A stretch of DNA of 64,000 bases from Algoriphagus sanaruensis (GTDB lineage: Bacteria > Bacteroidota > Bacteroidia > Cytophagales > Cyclobacteriaceae): NCBI RefSeq assembly GCF_001593605.1, contig NZ_CP012836.1, forward strand, positions 1 through 64,000, read 5' to 3'. Under the pieces are notes generated by a model that searched no databases, had not been told where the DNA came from, and worked only from the letters and a program-made list of their open reading frames with translations. Numbering within the stretch: the first letter of the stretch is position 1; every line of letters begins with the position of its first letter. Below, in pieces: positions 53,091 to 61,078 of the stretch. A program made the position numbers and the translations under genes.

Positions 53091-53892
53091 CGATGGCTCC
53101 GTTTACAAAGTGAAAAGATTGTTCCAAACGACTCCACAGAAAGTCCACATAAACCTTCCGCGCTTCCTCGGCAGTTTCGGTATCTCTACCGGCTAAGATC
53201 CACTCATCCGGCACCATATCAACCACCTGTTTGATCACAACTTCGGTTAATTTACTTTTCATCTCATGATCTGCTTCTTCCAATTTTGTGGCAAAAGGCA
53301 ACAATACATGATTGCTAATCATAGGAAAAGAGGATGAAATCTGGCGCTGGTAGTTCTCCCATGCATGATGAAAAACCAAGGATGCCCCATGATCGATGAG
53401 CCAAAGTTCACGGTTCCATACGAGCAAATTGGTATTGCGAAACGTCCGATCGACATTGGTAATCCAAGCATCAAACCAGACCAACTTAGAGGCGGTCCAT
53501 TCATCGACTACGGTCGCACCCGGATCAAAAGTCAGTGCTTTGGATAAAAAATGAAGTCCCAAATTAAGACCTTGACTACTTTTAAGCAGGTCTTGGATTT
53601 CCTCATCACCCTCAGACCGTCCAAAAGCCTCATCCAATTCGGCAAAAACCAACTCGGGCACTTTGAATCCAAGAAATCTAGCCAATTCCCCACAGATCAA
53701 TTCTGCAATAAGGGCTTTTTCCCGCTGACCTGCTCCTTTAAATTTCAAGACATAGCTAAATCCATCATCAGCATCAGCAAGTGCTGGCAATGATCCACCT
53801 TCGCGAAGAGGCATGACATAGCGGGTGACATTTACTTTACGCAAATCAGGACTTGGAAAAACGGGACTATCGATAGAAGAAACGGAGTTCAT
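53068..53892 (-). CDS. HipA-like kinase domain protein
   Basis: 274 residues, shorter than classical HipA (about 440), lacking its N-terminal subdomain. Kinase elements: ATP-binding lysine K50 in 'FSYVLKFKG', catalytic-loop-like 'NVDRTFRNTNLL' (D148, N153) and metal-binding Asp D167 in 'LIDHGASL'. HipA enzymes phosphorylate proteins such as GltX and can cause dormancy. No HipB-type antitoxin is present; the downstream partner is instead a DUF3037 gene overlapping by 23 bp. Whether the pair is a toxin-antitoxin, a defence or a housekeeping module cannot be told. Confidence 0.85.
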   Translation of the reverse strand: MNSVSSIDSPVFPSPDLRKVNVTRYVMPLREGGSLPALADADDGFSYVLKFKGAGQREKALIAELICGELARFLGFKVPELVFAELDEAFGRSEGDEEIQDLLKSSQGLNLGLHFLSKALTFDPGATVVDEWTASKLVWFDAWITNVDRTFRNTNLLVWNRELWLIDHGASLVFHHAWENYQRQISSSFPMISNHVLLPFATKLEEADHEMKSKLTEVVIKQVVDMVPDEWILAGRDTETAEEARKVYVDFLWSRLEQSFHFVNGAIDARKSLV

Positions 53893-53989
53893 TATGACAC
53901 AAAGAAAAGTGATAATCTGTAATAGAACAGTGATGAAAGCACCAAATAGTCATGTTTCATTGGTACTTTTTTCACATACTTCAAATTCA

Positions 53990-53997
53990 TACCTTTG
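53990..53997 (+). promoter_or_regulatory. -7 box of the RluA-type gene
   Basis: TACCTTTG, perfect TAnnTTTG, 27 bp upstream of the ATG at 54025, followed by 'cgccctctttg'. The -33 region is T-rich with no TTG at 19 nt. Confidence 0.5.
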
Positions 53998-54024
53998 CGC
54001 CCTCTTTGAAGAGACAGGAGATCC

Positions 54025-54735
54025 ATGAAGAAAATAGATTTTCAGAACCTTATTCTGTTTGAAAACGAGGATTACCTGGTGATCAACAAGCCGCCTTACC
54101 TTTCGAGCTTAGACGATAGGCATGAGGCGCAGAACATTCTCGACCTTGCCAAGGCCCACACAGCAGATGCCCAGCTGTGTCACCGATTGGACAAGGAAAC
54201 CTCGGGATGTCTGGTGATCGCCAAGCATCCAGAGGCCTACAGGCACTTGGCTATTCAGTTTGAAAACAGAAAAGTAGAGAAAGTCTATCATGCCGTGGTC
54301 GAAGGGATTAAGGAATTCAGCGAAGAGCTGGTAGATCGTAACCTTTTGGCCAACAACAAAGGAATCGCCAAAGTCAGTAAAGAGGGGAAGCCCGCACAGA
54401 CTGTCTTCAATACCTTGAGGACTTATTATGCACACACACTGGTCGAATGCAAGCCCATCACAGGTCGCCTGCATCAGATTCGGGTTCACTTGGCTTACCT
54501 CAAAGCACCGATTTGTGGAGATACTTTGTATGGCGGGAATCCACTTTACCTATCAGCTTTGAAGCGACGCTTTAATCTGAAAAAGAACACGGAGGAATTA
54601 CCAATCATGCAGCGTGTATCCTTGCATGCATACTCCATTCAATTTGAAGGATTGGATGGTAAGCAAATTTCTGTCATGGCACCCTATCCGAAAGATTTTC
54701 AAGTTTTGGTCCAACAGTTGGAAAAAAATGCTTGA
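54025..54735 (+). CDS. RluA-family pseudouridine synthase
   Basis: 236 residues. No S4 domain. Catalytic motif 'LCHRLDKETSGCLVIAK' with D56, 'VEKVYHAVVEG' and 'GRLHQIRVHLAYLKAPICGD' are typical of RluA/RluC/RluD/TruC-like enzymes, which isomerise uridine in rRNA or tRNA. The short length and absence of S4 favour an RluA/TruC-like enzyme; the target base is unknown. Cytosolic. Divergent from the HipA-like gene, with its own -7 box. Confidence 0.93.
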   Translation: MKKIDFQNLILFENEDYLVINKPPYLSSLDDRHEAQNILDLAKAHTADAQLCHRLDKETSGCLVIAKHPEAYRHLAIQFENRKVEKVYHAVVEGIKEFSEELVDRNLLANNKGIAKVSKEGKPAQTVFNTLRTYYAHTLVECKPITGRLHQIRVHLAYLKAPICGDTLYGGNPLYLSALKRRFNLKKNTEELPIMQRVSLHAYSIQFEGLDGKQISVMAPYPKDFQVLVQQLEKNA

Positions 54736-54911
54736 AAAGCGGGTAATAAGGTGAACTCAGGTCTGGACTTCGAAAGAGATTATCCTAAGCGCATGAAGTA
54801 AAGCCTAGGAAAAATGCTCAAAATGAGAGACACAAAACCTAACAAGATTTCAGGTGGGTGATAAAAACTTCTATAACCACATGAAAATTAGGACTTAGGA
54901 TTGCAAATAGT

Positions 54912-54942
54912 TTGCATAGAAAAATAAATGCTTCTATCTTTG
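54912..54942 (+). promoter_or_regulatory. Promoter of the rplM-rpsI-rpsB operon
   Basis: TTG at 54912-54914 (within TTTG), 20 nt, then TATCTTTG (54935-54942), a perfect TAnnTTTG box. It leaves a leader of about 50 nt before the GTG at 54999, A/T-rich with the segment 'tccctttttgggg'. Confidence 0.7.
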
Positions 54943-54998
54943 TGTCCCTTTTTGGGGTCGATAATTATTTAAAAAGCTAAAAATTAAACAGTTACAAA

Positions 54999-55442
54999 GT
55001 GGATACTCTGAGCTATAAGACTATCTCAGCCAACAATTCCACCGTTGAAAAGCAATGGGTGATCGTGGATGCCCAGTCTGCTATTCTAGGAAGGTTGGCA
55101 AGTGAGGTTGCGAAAATCTTGAGAGGAAAGACGAAGCCAAGCTTCACTCCTAACGTAGATTGCGGTGACAATGTAATCGTGATCAACGCCGACAAGGTTA
55201 GATTGACAGGTGACAAGTGGAACGCCAAAGTATATGTGCGTCACACAGGTTATCCAGGTGGACAGCGAATCTCAACTCCTAAATTGTTGAAGCAGAAGTC
55301 TTCAGCAATCTTGGTTGAGAAAGCTGTAAGAGGCATGTTGCCTAAAAACAGATTGGGAAGCAAATTGTACGGCAACCTGTACGTGTATGAAGGATCTGAG
55401 CATCCACATGCAGCACAGCAGCCAAAAGCCATCACCCTTTAA
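54999..55442 (+). CDS. rplM: 50S ribosomal protein L13
   Basis: 147 residues. Start at GTG: 'DTLSYKTISANNSTVEKQW' is the usual Bacteroidota N-terminus, so the GTG at 54999 is correct. Core 'WVIVDAQSAILGRLASEVAK', 'LRGKTKPSFTPNVDCGDNV', 'HTGYPGG', 'AVRGMLPKNRLG' as in L13. It binds 23S rRNA early in large-subunit assembly. First gene of rplM-rpsI-rpsB, 10 bp before rpsI. The GTG start and leader may serve regulation. Confidence 0.97.
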   Translation: MDTLSYKTISANNSTVEKQWVIVDAQSAILGRLASEVAKILRGKTKPSFTPNVDCGDNVIVINADKVRLTGDKWNAKVYVRHTGYPGGQRISTPKLLKQKSSAILVEKAVRGMLPKNRLGSKLYGNLYVYEGSEHPHAAQQPKAITL

Positions 55443-55452
55443 TCGCTAAATC

Positions 55453-55839
55453 ATGGAAATGATCAACACAATCGGTCGAAGAAAAACATCCGTAGCCAGA
55501 ATCTACATGTCTGCTGGCAATGGTACGATCACTGTAAACAACAAAGCAATTGAAGAGTACTTCCCATTTGACTTGCATCAGATCGTTGTAAAGCAGCCTT
55601 TGACCCTAGTAGGTGTAGAAGGTAACTACGACGTGAAAATCAATGTAGACGGAGGAGGTATCAAAGGTCAAGCAGAAGCTGCTAGACTAGCGATCTCTAG
55701 AGCGCTTTGTGAAATCGACGAGACTCACAGAAGCCCGTTGAAAAAAGAAGGTTTCCTTACTCGTGACCCAAGAATGGTAGAACGTAAGAAGCCAGGACGT
55801 AGAAAAGCAAGAAGAAGATTCCAGTTCTCCAAGCGTTAA
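55453..55839 (+). CDS. rpsI: 30S ribosomal protein S9
   Basis: 128 residues. 'INTIGRRKTSVARIYMSAGNG', 'EEYFPFDLHQIVVKQPL', 'GQAEAARLAISRALCEID', 'LTRDPRMVERKKPGRRKAR' and C-terminal 'RRRFQFSKR', whose final Arg reaches the P-site tRNA. Start could be Met1 or Met3. Between rplM (10 bp) and rpsB (38 bp). Confidence 0.97.
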   Translation: MEMINTIGRRKTSVARIYMSAGNGTITVNNKAIEEYFPFDLHQIVVKQPLTLVGVEGNYDVKINVDGGGIKGQAEAARLAISRALCEIDETHRSPLKKEGFLTRDPRMVERKKPGRRKARRRFQFSKR

Positions 55840-55877
55840 TCGGAACACTCTTCAATCCATAGAAAACAATTTTATTC

Positions 55878-56639
55878 ATGTCAAAAATCGAATACAAAGA
55901 CTTACTGGATGCTGGTGTTCACTTCGGACACTTGACGAGAAAGTGGGATCCAAGAATGGCTCCATATATCTTCATGGAGAAAAACGGTATCCATATTATC
56001 GACCTCAACAAAACGCTTGCTTGCCTCGAAGAAGCATCCAACGCAATCAAGCAAATTGTACGTTCCGGCAAAAAAGTAATGTTTGTCGCTACGAAAAAAC
56101 AAGCCAAAGATCTAGTAGCTGCAGAAGCACAGCGTCTAAATATGCCATTCGTGACCGAAAGATGGTTGGGTGGTATGTTGACCAACTTCGCTACCATCAG
56201 AAAATCTCTTAAGAAGATGTCTTCTTTGGAGAAAATGATGAAAGAAGACTCTTACAAGAACTTGGCGAAAAAAGAGCGTCTGATGGTAAGCCGTCAGAAA
56301 GACAAAATGGAAAATGTATTGGGCGGTATCGCTGACCTAAGCAGACTTCCTGCAGCTCTTTTCGTAGTAGATATCAAAAGAGAACACATCGCGATCGCTG
56401 AAGCTCAAAAATTGGGTATTCCTGTGTTTGCTTTGGTGGATACGAACTCTAACCCTAACGAGGTAGATTTCCCAATCCCAGCAAACGATGACGCATTCAA
56501 GTCAGTATCTCTTTTGGTGAAGGCAATCGGAGCAGCTATCGAAGAAGGTCTTTCTGAGCGTAAGAAAGACAAGGACGATGCTAAACTTTCTGAAGAGGAA
56601 GAAGCAAAAAGAGCTGTAGACGCCGAAACTAACGAATAA
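55878..56639 (+). CDS. rpsB: 30S ribosomal protein S2
   Basis: 253 residues. '[20 protein letters not shown]', '[10 protein letters not shown]', '[10 protein letters not shown]', '[20 protein letters not shown]', '[19 protein letters not shown]', 'ALVDTNSNP' and '[18 protein letters not shown]' are the S2 signature. An acidic/basic tail ('[16 protein letters not shown]') follows. Last gene before the terminator at 56662; tsf, its usual partner, is separated by 194 bp. Confidence 0.97.
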   Translation: MSKIEYKDLLDAGVHFGHLTRKWDPRMAPYIFMEKNGIHIIDLNKTLACLEEASNAIKQIVRSGKKVMFVATKKQAKDLVAAEAQRLNMPFVTERWLGGMLTNFATIRKSLKKMSSLEKMMKEDSYKNLAKKERLMVSRQKDKMENVLGGIADLSRLPAALFVVDIKREHIAIAEAQKLGIPVFALVDTNSNPNEVDFPIPANDDAFKSVSLLVKAIGAAIEEGLSERKKDKDDAKLSEEEEAKRAVDAETNE

Positions 56640-56661
56640 TCCACCATTAGTTTGAAAATAC

Positions 56662-56700
56662 AAAATTGAACATCTGGCCTCGGTCGATGTTCAATTTTTG
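56662..56700 (+). terminator. Terminator between rpsB and tsf
   Basis: 13-bp perfect stem aaaattgaacatc (56662-56674) and gatgttcaatttt (56686-56698), 11-nt loop, followed by TTG TTTTTG. It separates the ribosomal operon from tsf, or attenuates between them. Confidence 0.75.
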
Positions 56701-56833
56701 TTTTTGCCAGCCTTACGCAAATCCGATTGGCTTACAAAAACATCCCCAAGGAGGAAGCAGTATTTCTAAAATTAAGGTTTCTCCATCTCCAAATTGAATT
56801 CTAAAATCTGTTGATAAACTAACTGATCACACC

Positions 56834-57664
56834 ATGGCAATTACTGCACAAGACGTAAACAAACTGAGACAAATGACCGGTGCCGGCATGATGGACTGCA
56901 AAAAAGCTTTGACTGAAGCAGAAGGCGACTTCGAAAAAGCAGTAGACATCCTCAGAAAGAAAGGTCAAAAAGTATCTGCTTCCAGAGCAGACCGTGAAAC
57001 TAAAGAAGGCGTAGTAGTAACTCGAGTTGCTGAAAGTGGCGCAAAAGGCATTCTACTTTCTTTGACTTGCGAAACTGACTTCGTAGCTAAAAACGAAGAA
57101 TTCGGTGCTTTTGCCAACACCTTGATTGACCTTGCAGTTGCTAATAACTGCACTGAAAAGGAACAAATCCTTGCGCTTCCTTTTGAAAATATCACTGTAG
57201 CTGAGAAAATCGTAGAAATGACCGGTAAAATCGGTGAGAAAATTGAAATCTCTCATTTCGAAGTTATCAATGCTGAGCAAGTTGTTACCTATATCCACTC
57301 TAATGGTAAATTGGGTGTATTGGTAGGTATGGTGAATACTTCTGGCGCTGATGTGGAAGAAGCTGGAAAAGACGTAGCAATGCAAATTGCTGCAATGAAT
57401 CCAGTAGCAGTAGATAAGGATGGCGTAGATGCTTCTATGATCGAAAGAGAAATCGAAATCGGTAAGGAGCAAGCTAGAGCAGAAGGTAAGCCTGAAGAAA
57501 TGTTGGAAAAAATCGCAATGGGCAAGCTTCAGAAATTCTACAAAGAAAGCACCTTGTTGAGCCAGCAGTTTGTGAAAGACAACTCCTTGTCTATCGCACA
57601 ATACCTAAACAATGTAAGCAAAGGCTTGACTGTAAACGCATTCAAGAGAATCTCTATCGGATAA
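56834..57664 (+). CDS. tsf: Translation elongation factor Ts
   Basis: 276 residues. N-terminal UBA-like domain 'AQDVNKLRQMTGAGMMDCKK', 'ALTEAEGDFEKAVDILRKKG', then the core with 'LTCETDFVAKNEEF', the EF-Tu contact motif, and 'VGMVNTSGADVEEAGKDVAM', 'MNPVAVDKDGV'. It recharges EF-Tu with GTP. 194 bp after rpsB beyond a terminator; a separate promoter was not clearly seen. Terminator at 57686. Confidence 0.97.
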   Translation: MAITAQDVNKLRQMTGAGMMDCKKALTEAEGDFEKAVDILRKKGQKVSASRADRETKEGVVVTRVAESGAKGILLSLTCETDFVAKNEEFGAFANTLIDLAVANNCTEKEQILALPFENITVAEKIVEMTGKIGEKIEISHFEVINAEQVVTYIHSNGKLGVLVGMVNTSGADVEEAGKDVAMQIAAMNPVAVDKDGVDASMIEREIEIGKEQARAEGKPEEMLEKIAMGKLQKFYKESTLLSQQFVKDNSLSIAQYLNNVSKGLTVNAFKRISIG

Positions 57665-57685
57665 TTTTCCGAATCTTAAACATGA

Positions 57686-57719
57686 AAAAACCCTCTCGGA
57701 GCGATCTGAGAGGGTTTTT
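57686..57719. terminator. Bidirectional terminator after tsf
   Basis: 12-bp perfect stem aaaaaccctctc (57686-57697) and gagagggttttt (57708-57719). It separates the convergent tsf and Xaa-Pro aminopeptidase genes. Confidence 0.88.
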
Positions 57720-57739
57720 CATTTATTAGACTTTTAAAA

Positions 57740-59029
57740 TTAACGATTCATCAAGTCCTCAATCTCCTCGGCCTCAATAGGAATATTACCCATCAAGTCA
57801 AAATAACCGTCCTTTTGAACCACAATGTTATTTTCCAATCTTACCCCGAACCCTTCTTCTGGGATGTAAATTCCTGGCTCTACAGTAAAGACCATTCCTT
57901 CCTTTATCGGAAAATGCATCGTACCCACATCGTGTACGTCTAGTCCTAAGTGATGGGAGGTGCCATGCATGAAGTACTTTTTATACGCAGGCCAATTCGG
58001 ATCCTGATTCTTGATGTCTGTTTGATTAATTAATCCCAATCCAACCAATTCGGATTGCATAATTAACCCCACTTCTCGGTGGTAATCTTGGATTGTTATT
58101 CCCGGTCTCAACATGGATGCGGCTTGTCTTTCAACTCGAAGAACAGCATCATAGACAGCACGCTGCCGGGGTGTAAATCTCCCACTGACCGGGATGGTTC
58201 GGGTCATATCTGCATTATAATTACCATATTCCGCAGCCACATCAAGTAGTAATAATTCCCCGTCTTTACACGCTTTATTGTTTTCAATATAATGAAGAAC
58301 ACAAGCAGATGGACCAGATGCAATGATTGGTTCATATGCAAATCCCTTACTCCGATTCCGTACAAATTCATGTAAAAACTCAGCCTCAATCTCATATTCA
58401 GTCACTCCAGGTTTGACAAAGTTCAAGATTCGTCTAAAGCCTTTTTCAGTGATGTCGCATGCGATTTGCATTTGACTAATTTCCTCGGGCTCCTTTACTC
58501 CTCTGAGTTCGTGCATGATTGGAGCAGCTCTCTCAAATTCATGAAGCGGGTATTTTTCCTTGCACATTTTGATAAATCGTGCATCGCGAGTTTCGACTAC
58601 CACGCCAGCACGAAGGTGCTCATTGGTATTTAGATAGATTCGCTCTGAAAGATTTACGACAGAATTAAAAATAGTCTCAAAAGCAGAAAGCCACTGGATA
58701 TTTACAATTCCTGAGGCCTGATACGCTTCATCTTTGGTATACTTGTGTCCTTCCCAAATCGCAATATGTTCGTTGGTTTCGCGGAGAAAAAGGACTTCTC
58801 TCCACGCTGGATTTGGACAATCAGGGGCGATCAATAAAATGGTCTCTTCCTGATCTATCCCACACAAATAGAAAAGATCGTTGTTTTGGCGAAATTTCAT
58901 CGTACCATCCGCATTGGTGGGCATGATGTCATTTGCGTTGAAAACAGCAACAGATTGAGGAGCTAATTTTGCAGCCAACTTGGCTCGGTTTCGGATATAA
59001 AGTTCTTTAGGAAGAGGTTGGTATTTCAT
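57740..59029 (-). CDS. pepP: Aminopeptidase P family protein (Xaa-Pro aminopeptidase)
   Basis: 429 residues. N-terminal AMP_N domain ('QNNDLFYLCGIDQEETILLI' split around residues 47-66) and C-terminal M24 pita-bread domain. Metal ligands: 'LLLDVAAEYGNYNADMTRTI' (two Asp), 'HGTSHHLGLDVHD' (His), 'VFTVEPGIYIP' (Glu), 'GVRLENNIVV' (Glu). It removes the first residue before proline. No signal peptide, so cytosolic. Leftward single gene, divergent from the M16 peptidase gene. Confidence 0.94.
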   Translation of the reverse strand: MKYQPLPKELYIRNRAKLAAKLAPQSVAVFNANDIMPTNADGTMKFRQNNDLFYLCGIDQEETILLIAPDCPNPAWREVLFLRETNEHIAIWEGHKYTKDEAYQASGIVNIQWLSAFETIFNSVVNLSERIYLNTNEHLRAGVVVETRDARFIKMCKEKYPLHEFERAAPIMHELRGVKEPEEISQMQIACDITEKGFRRILNFVKPGVTEYEIEAEFLHEFVRNRSKGFAYEPIIASGPSACVLHYIENNKACKDGELLLLDVAAEYGNYNADMTRTIPVSGRFTPRQRAVYDAVLRVERQAASMLRPGITIQDYHREVGLIMQSELVGLGLINQTDIKNQDPNWPAYKKYFMHGTSHHLGLDVHDVGTMHFPIKEGMVFTVEPGIYIPEEGFGVRLENNIVVQKDGYFDLMGNIPIEAEEIEDLMNR

Positions 59030-59141
59030 AACAAAGGATTTGAAGGTCTAAGTTAGTAAATCAGGACTTCATGAGGAATCAAATTCCCAATCATTGGGTT
59101 TCAACTTAAATTTGTATTTTCCAACAAAGGAATCGCTAAGC

Positions 59142-60371
59142 ATGAATTTGACAATCAGAGAGCTGCCAAATGGCATCCGCATCGTTCACCAAGAGGTCAC
59201 CCATACCCGACTGGTCCATTGCGGATTTATTCTGAATATCGGAAGTAGGGATGAGAGTAAAGAACAGGAAGGACTTGCGCACTTTTGGGAGCACATGGCT
59301 TTTAAAGGAACGCACAAACGGAAAAATTTCCACATTATCAATCGCTTGGAATCACTCGGAGGTGAGCTGAATGCCTATACAACCAAAGAAAAAGTCTGCT
59401 TCTATGCCTCCGTCCTGAAAGATCATTATGCAAAAGCTGCTGATTTATTATTTGACATCACTTTCAATAGCACCTTCCCCGAAAAGCAAATTGAAAAAGA
59501 GCGCCAGGTAATTTTAGAGGAAATGTCGATGTATCGAGACTCTCCGGATGACTCGATTCAAGATGAATTGGATGCGCTGATTTTCGCCAACCATGCCTTG
59601 GGCAGAAATATTCTTGGTACAGAAGAGACGGTTGCTAAGTTTTCTCAGCAAGATTTCTTTGATTTTATTTCGTCCAGGTTTGACACTTCCCAAATTATTT
59701 TCTCTGTCGTGGGAAATATCTCTCTCGACAAAGCCCTAAAGGCGATCGAACGCCCACTTTCTGAAGTTCGCACCAAACATACCCTTTATGTTCGAAGTGG
59801 ATTTCATGACTACAAACCGGTTCAAAAGACCATAAAACGTGATATCACCCAATCCCTTTGTGCGATGGGTAGACCAGCCTATTCGCTTCATCATCCCAAA
59901 AGATTCAAGCTTTATCTCTTGAATAATATCTTAGGCGGTCCAAGTATGAATAGCCGACTTAATTTATCCCTAAGGGAAAAATACGGCTATGTGTATTCCA
60001 TTGAGTCCAGCTATCAGCCTTTTTCGGACACCGGTTTTTTTGGGATTTTCTTTGGAACGGAAGAAAAAACCCTGAAAAAAGCACAATCCATTGTCGTTAG
60101 AGAAATGGAAAAACTCCGAACCAAAAAACTGGGAACCTTGCAACTTCACATGGCCAAAGAACAGGCCATTGGACAAATGGCAATGGCTGAAGAAAACTAT
60201 GCTGGCCTGATGTTGGTCTATGGCAAAAGCCTTCTTGATCATGGGAAAATTGATCCCTTAGACCGTATCTTTGAGCAAATCCAGCAAAGTACTGCAGAGG
60301 AACTATTGGAAATTTCCCAAGAGATTTTTGACCCCAGCCAGTTGACGCAACTGACCTATATCCCTGAATAA
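59142..60371 (+). CDS. M16 family zinc peptidase (processing-peptidase-like)
   Basis: 409 residues from the ATG at 59142; a start 48 bp upstream would add a non-family leader. Inverted zinc motif H47-F-W-E50-H51 in 'GLAHFWEHMAFKGT' and the downstream Glu in 'KERQVILEEMSMYRDSPDD'. Second domain has 'LYLLNNILGGPSMNSRLNLSL' and 'REKYGYVYSIESSYQPFSDTG'. No signal peptide, so cytosolic. The stop TAA abuts the ATG of the O-methyltransferase gene with no gap, implying translational coupling. Confidence 0.92.
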   Translation: MNLTIRELPNGIRIVHQEVTHTRLVHCGFILNIGSRDESKEQEGLAHFWEHMAFKGTHKRKNFHIINRLESLGGELNAYTTKEKVCFYASVLKDHYAKAADLLFDITFNSTFPEKQIEKERQVILEEMSMYRDSPDDSIQDELDALIFANHALGRNILGTEETVAKFSQQDFFDFISSRFDTSQIIFSVVGNISLDKALKAIERPLSEVRTKHTLYVRSGFHDYKPVQKTIKRDITQSLCAMGRPAYSLHHPKRFKLYLLNNILGGPSMNSRLNLSLREKYGYVYSIESSYQPFSDTGFFGIFFGTEEKTLKKAQSIVVREMEKLRTKKLGTLQLHMAKEQAIGQMAMAEENYAGLMLVYGKSLLDHGKIDPLDRIFEQIQQSTAEELLEISQEIFDPSQLTQLTYIPE

Positions 60372-61025
60372 ATGGAATTTATTTCCCCAGAACTTCTAGC
60401 GTATTGCGAAGCGCATACCACAGAAGAAGACACCTTACTCAAGAAAATAACCCGAGAGACACAGGCGAAAGTCCTGATGCCACGCATGCTCTCAGGGCAT
60501 TTGCAGGGAAAATTTCTGGAACTTCTGGTCAAAATGCTGAACCCCAAAGTCATTCTCGAAATAGGAACTTACACCGGATATTCTGGAATTTGCCTTGCTC
60601 GAGGACTTTCCAAATCAGGCAAGCTGATTACTTTGGATATCAATGATGAACTAGAAACGATGGTCCGCGGATTTTTTGAAGAAAGTGGACTCGCCAAGCA
60701 AATCGACTACCGGCTCGGAAATGCGAGAGACTTGATTCCTTCGCTAGATGGACCATTTGACCTCGTATTTATCGATGCAGACAAATTTTACTACGCCGAA
60801 TACTTTGATTTAGTCATCGAAAAATTGAGCCCTGGCGGGATCATATTAGCCGACAATGTGCTCTGGTCAGGGAAAATTCTTACCCAACCGGGACAAAAGA
60901 TAGACAAGGACACCCAAGCTTTACTTGATTTTAATCGAAAAATCCAGGAAGATCCACGAGTCGAAAATATTCTTTTACCCATTCGAGATGGCCTTTTAAT
61001 GGCCAGAAAACACCACGAGAGGTAA
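60372..61025 (+). CDS. Class I SAM O-methyltransferase (COMT/CCoAOMT-like)
   Basis: 217 residues. Rossmann methyltransferase of the catechol/caffeoyl-CoA type: 'VILEIGTYTGYSGICLARGL' (motif I), 'LITLDINDELE', 'DLVFIDADKFYYAEYFDLVI' (metal and catalytic Asp), 'GGIILADNVLWSGKI', 'LLPIRDGLLMARK'. It transfers a methyl group to a hydroxyl of an unidentified small molecule. Directly coupled to the M16 peptidase gene (TAAATG). Confidence 0.92.
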   Translation: MEFISPELLAYCEAHTTEEDTLLKKITRETQAKVLMPRMLSGHLQGKFLELLVKMLNPKVILEIGTYTGYSGICLARGLSKSGKLITLDINDELETMVRGFFEESGLAKQIDYRLGNARDLIPSLDGPFDLVFIDADKFYYAEYFDLVIEKLSPGGIILADNVLWSGKILTQPGQKIDKDTQALLDFNRKIQEDPRVENILLPIRDGLLMARKHHER

Positions 61026-61078
61026 AAAGGGAATCATTTTTGCTCAACTGCTGTAAGCAAAAAACGAAAGTATTTTCG

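Noticed and set aside
57053..57601. Antisense open frame of 182 codons in tsf
   Set aside because: Codon bias of tsf creates it; translation is Phe/His/Cys-rich nonsense.
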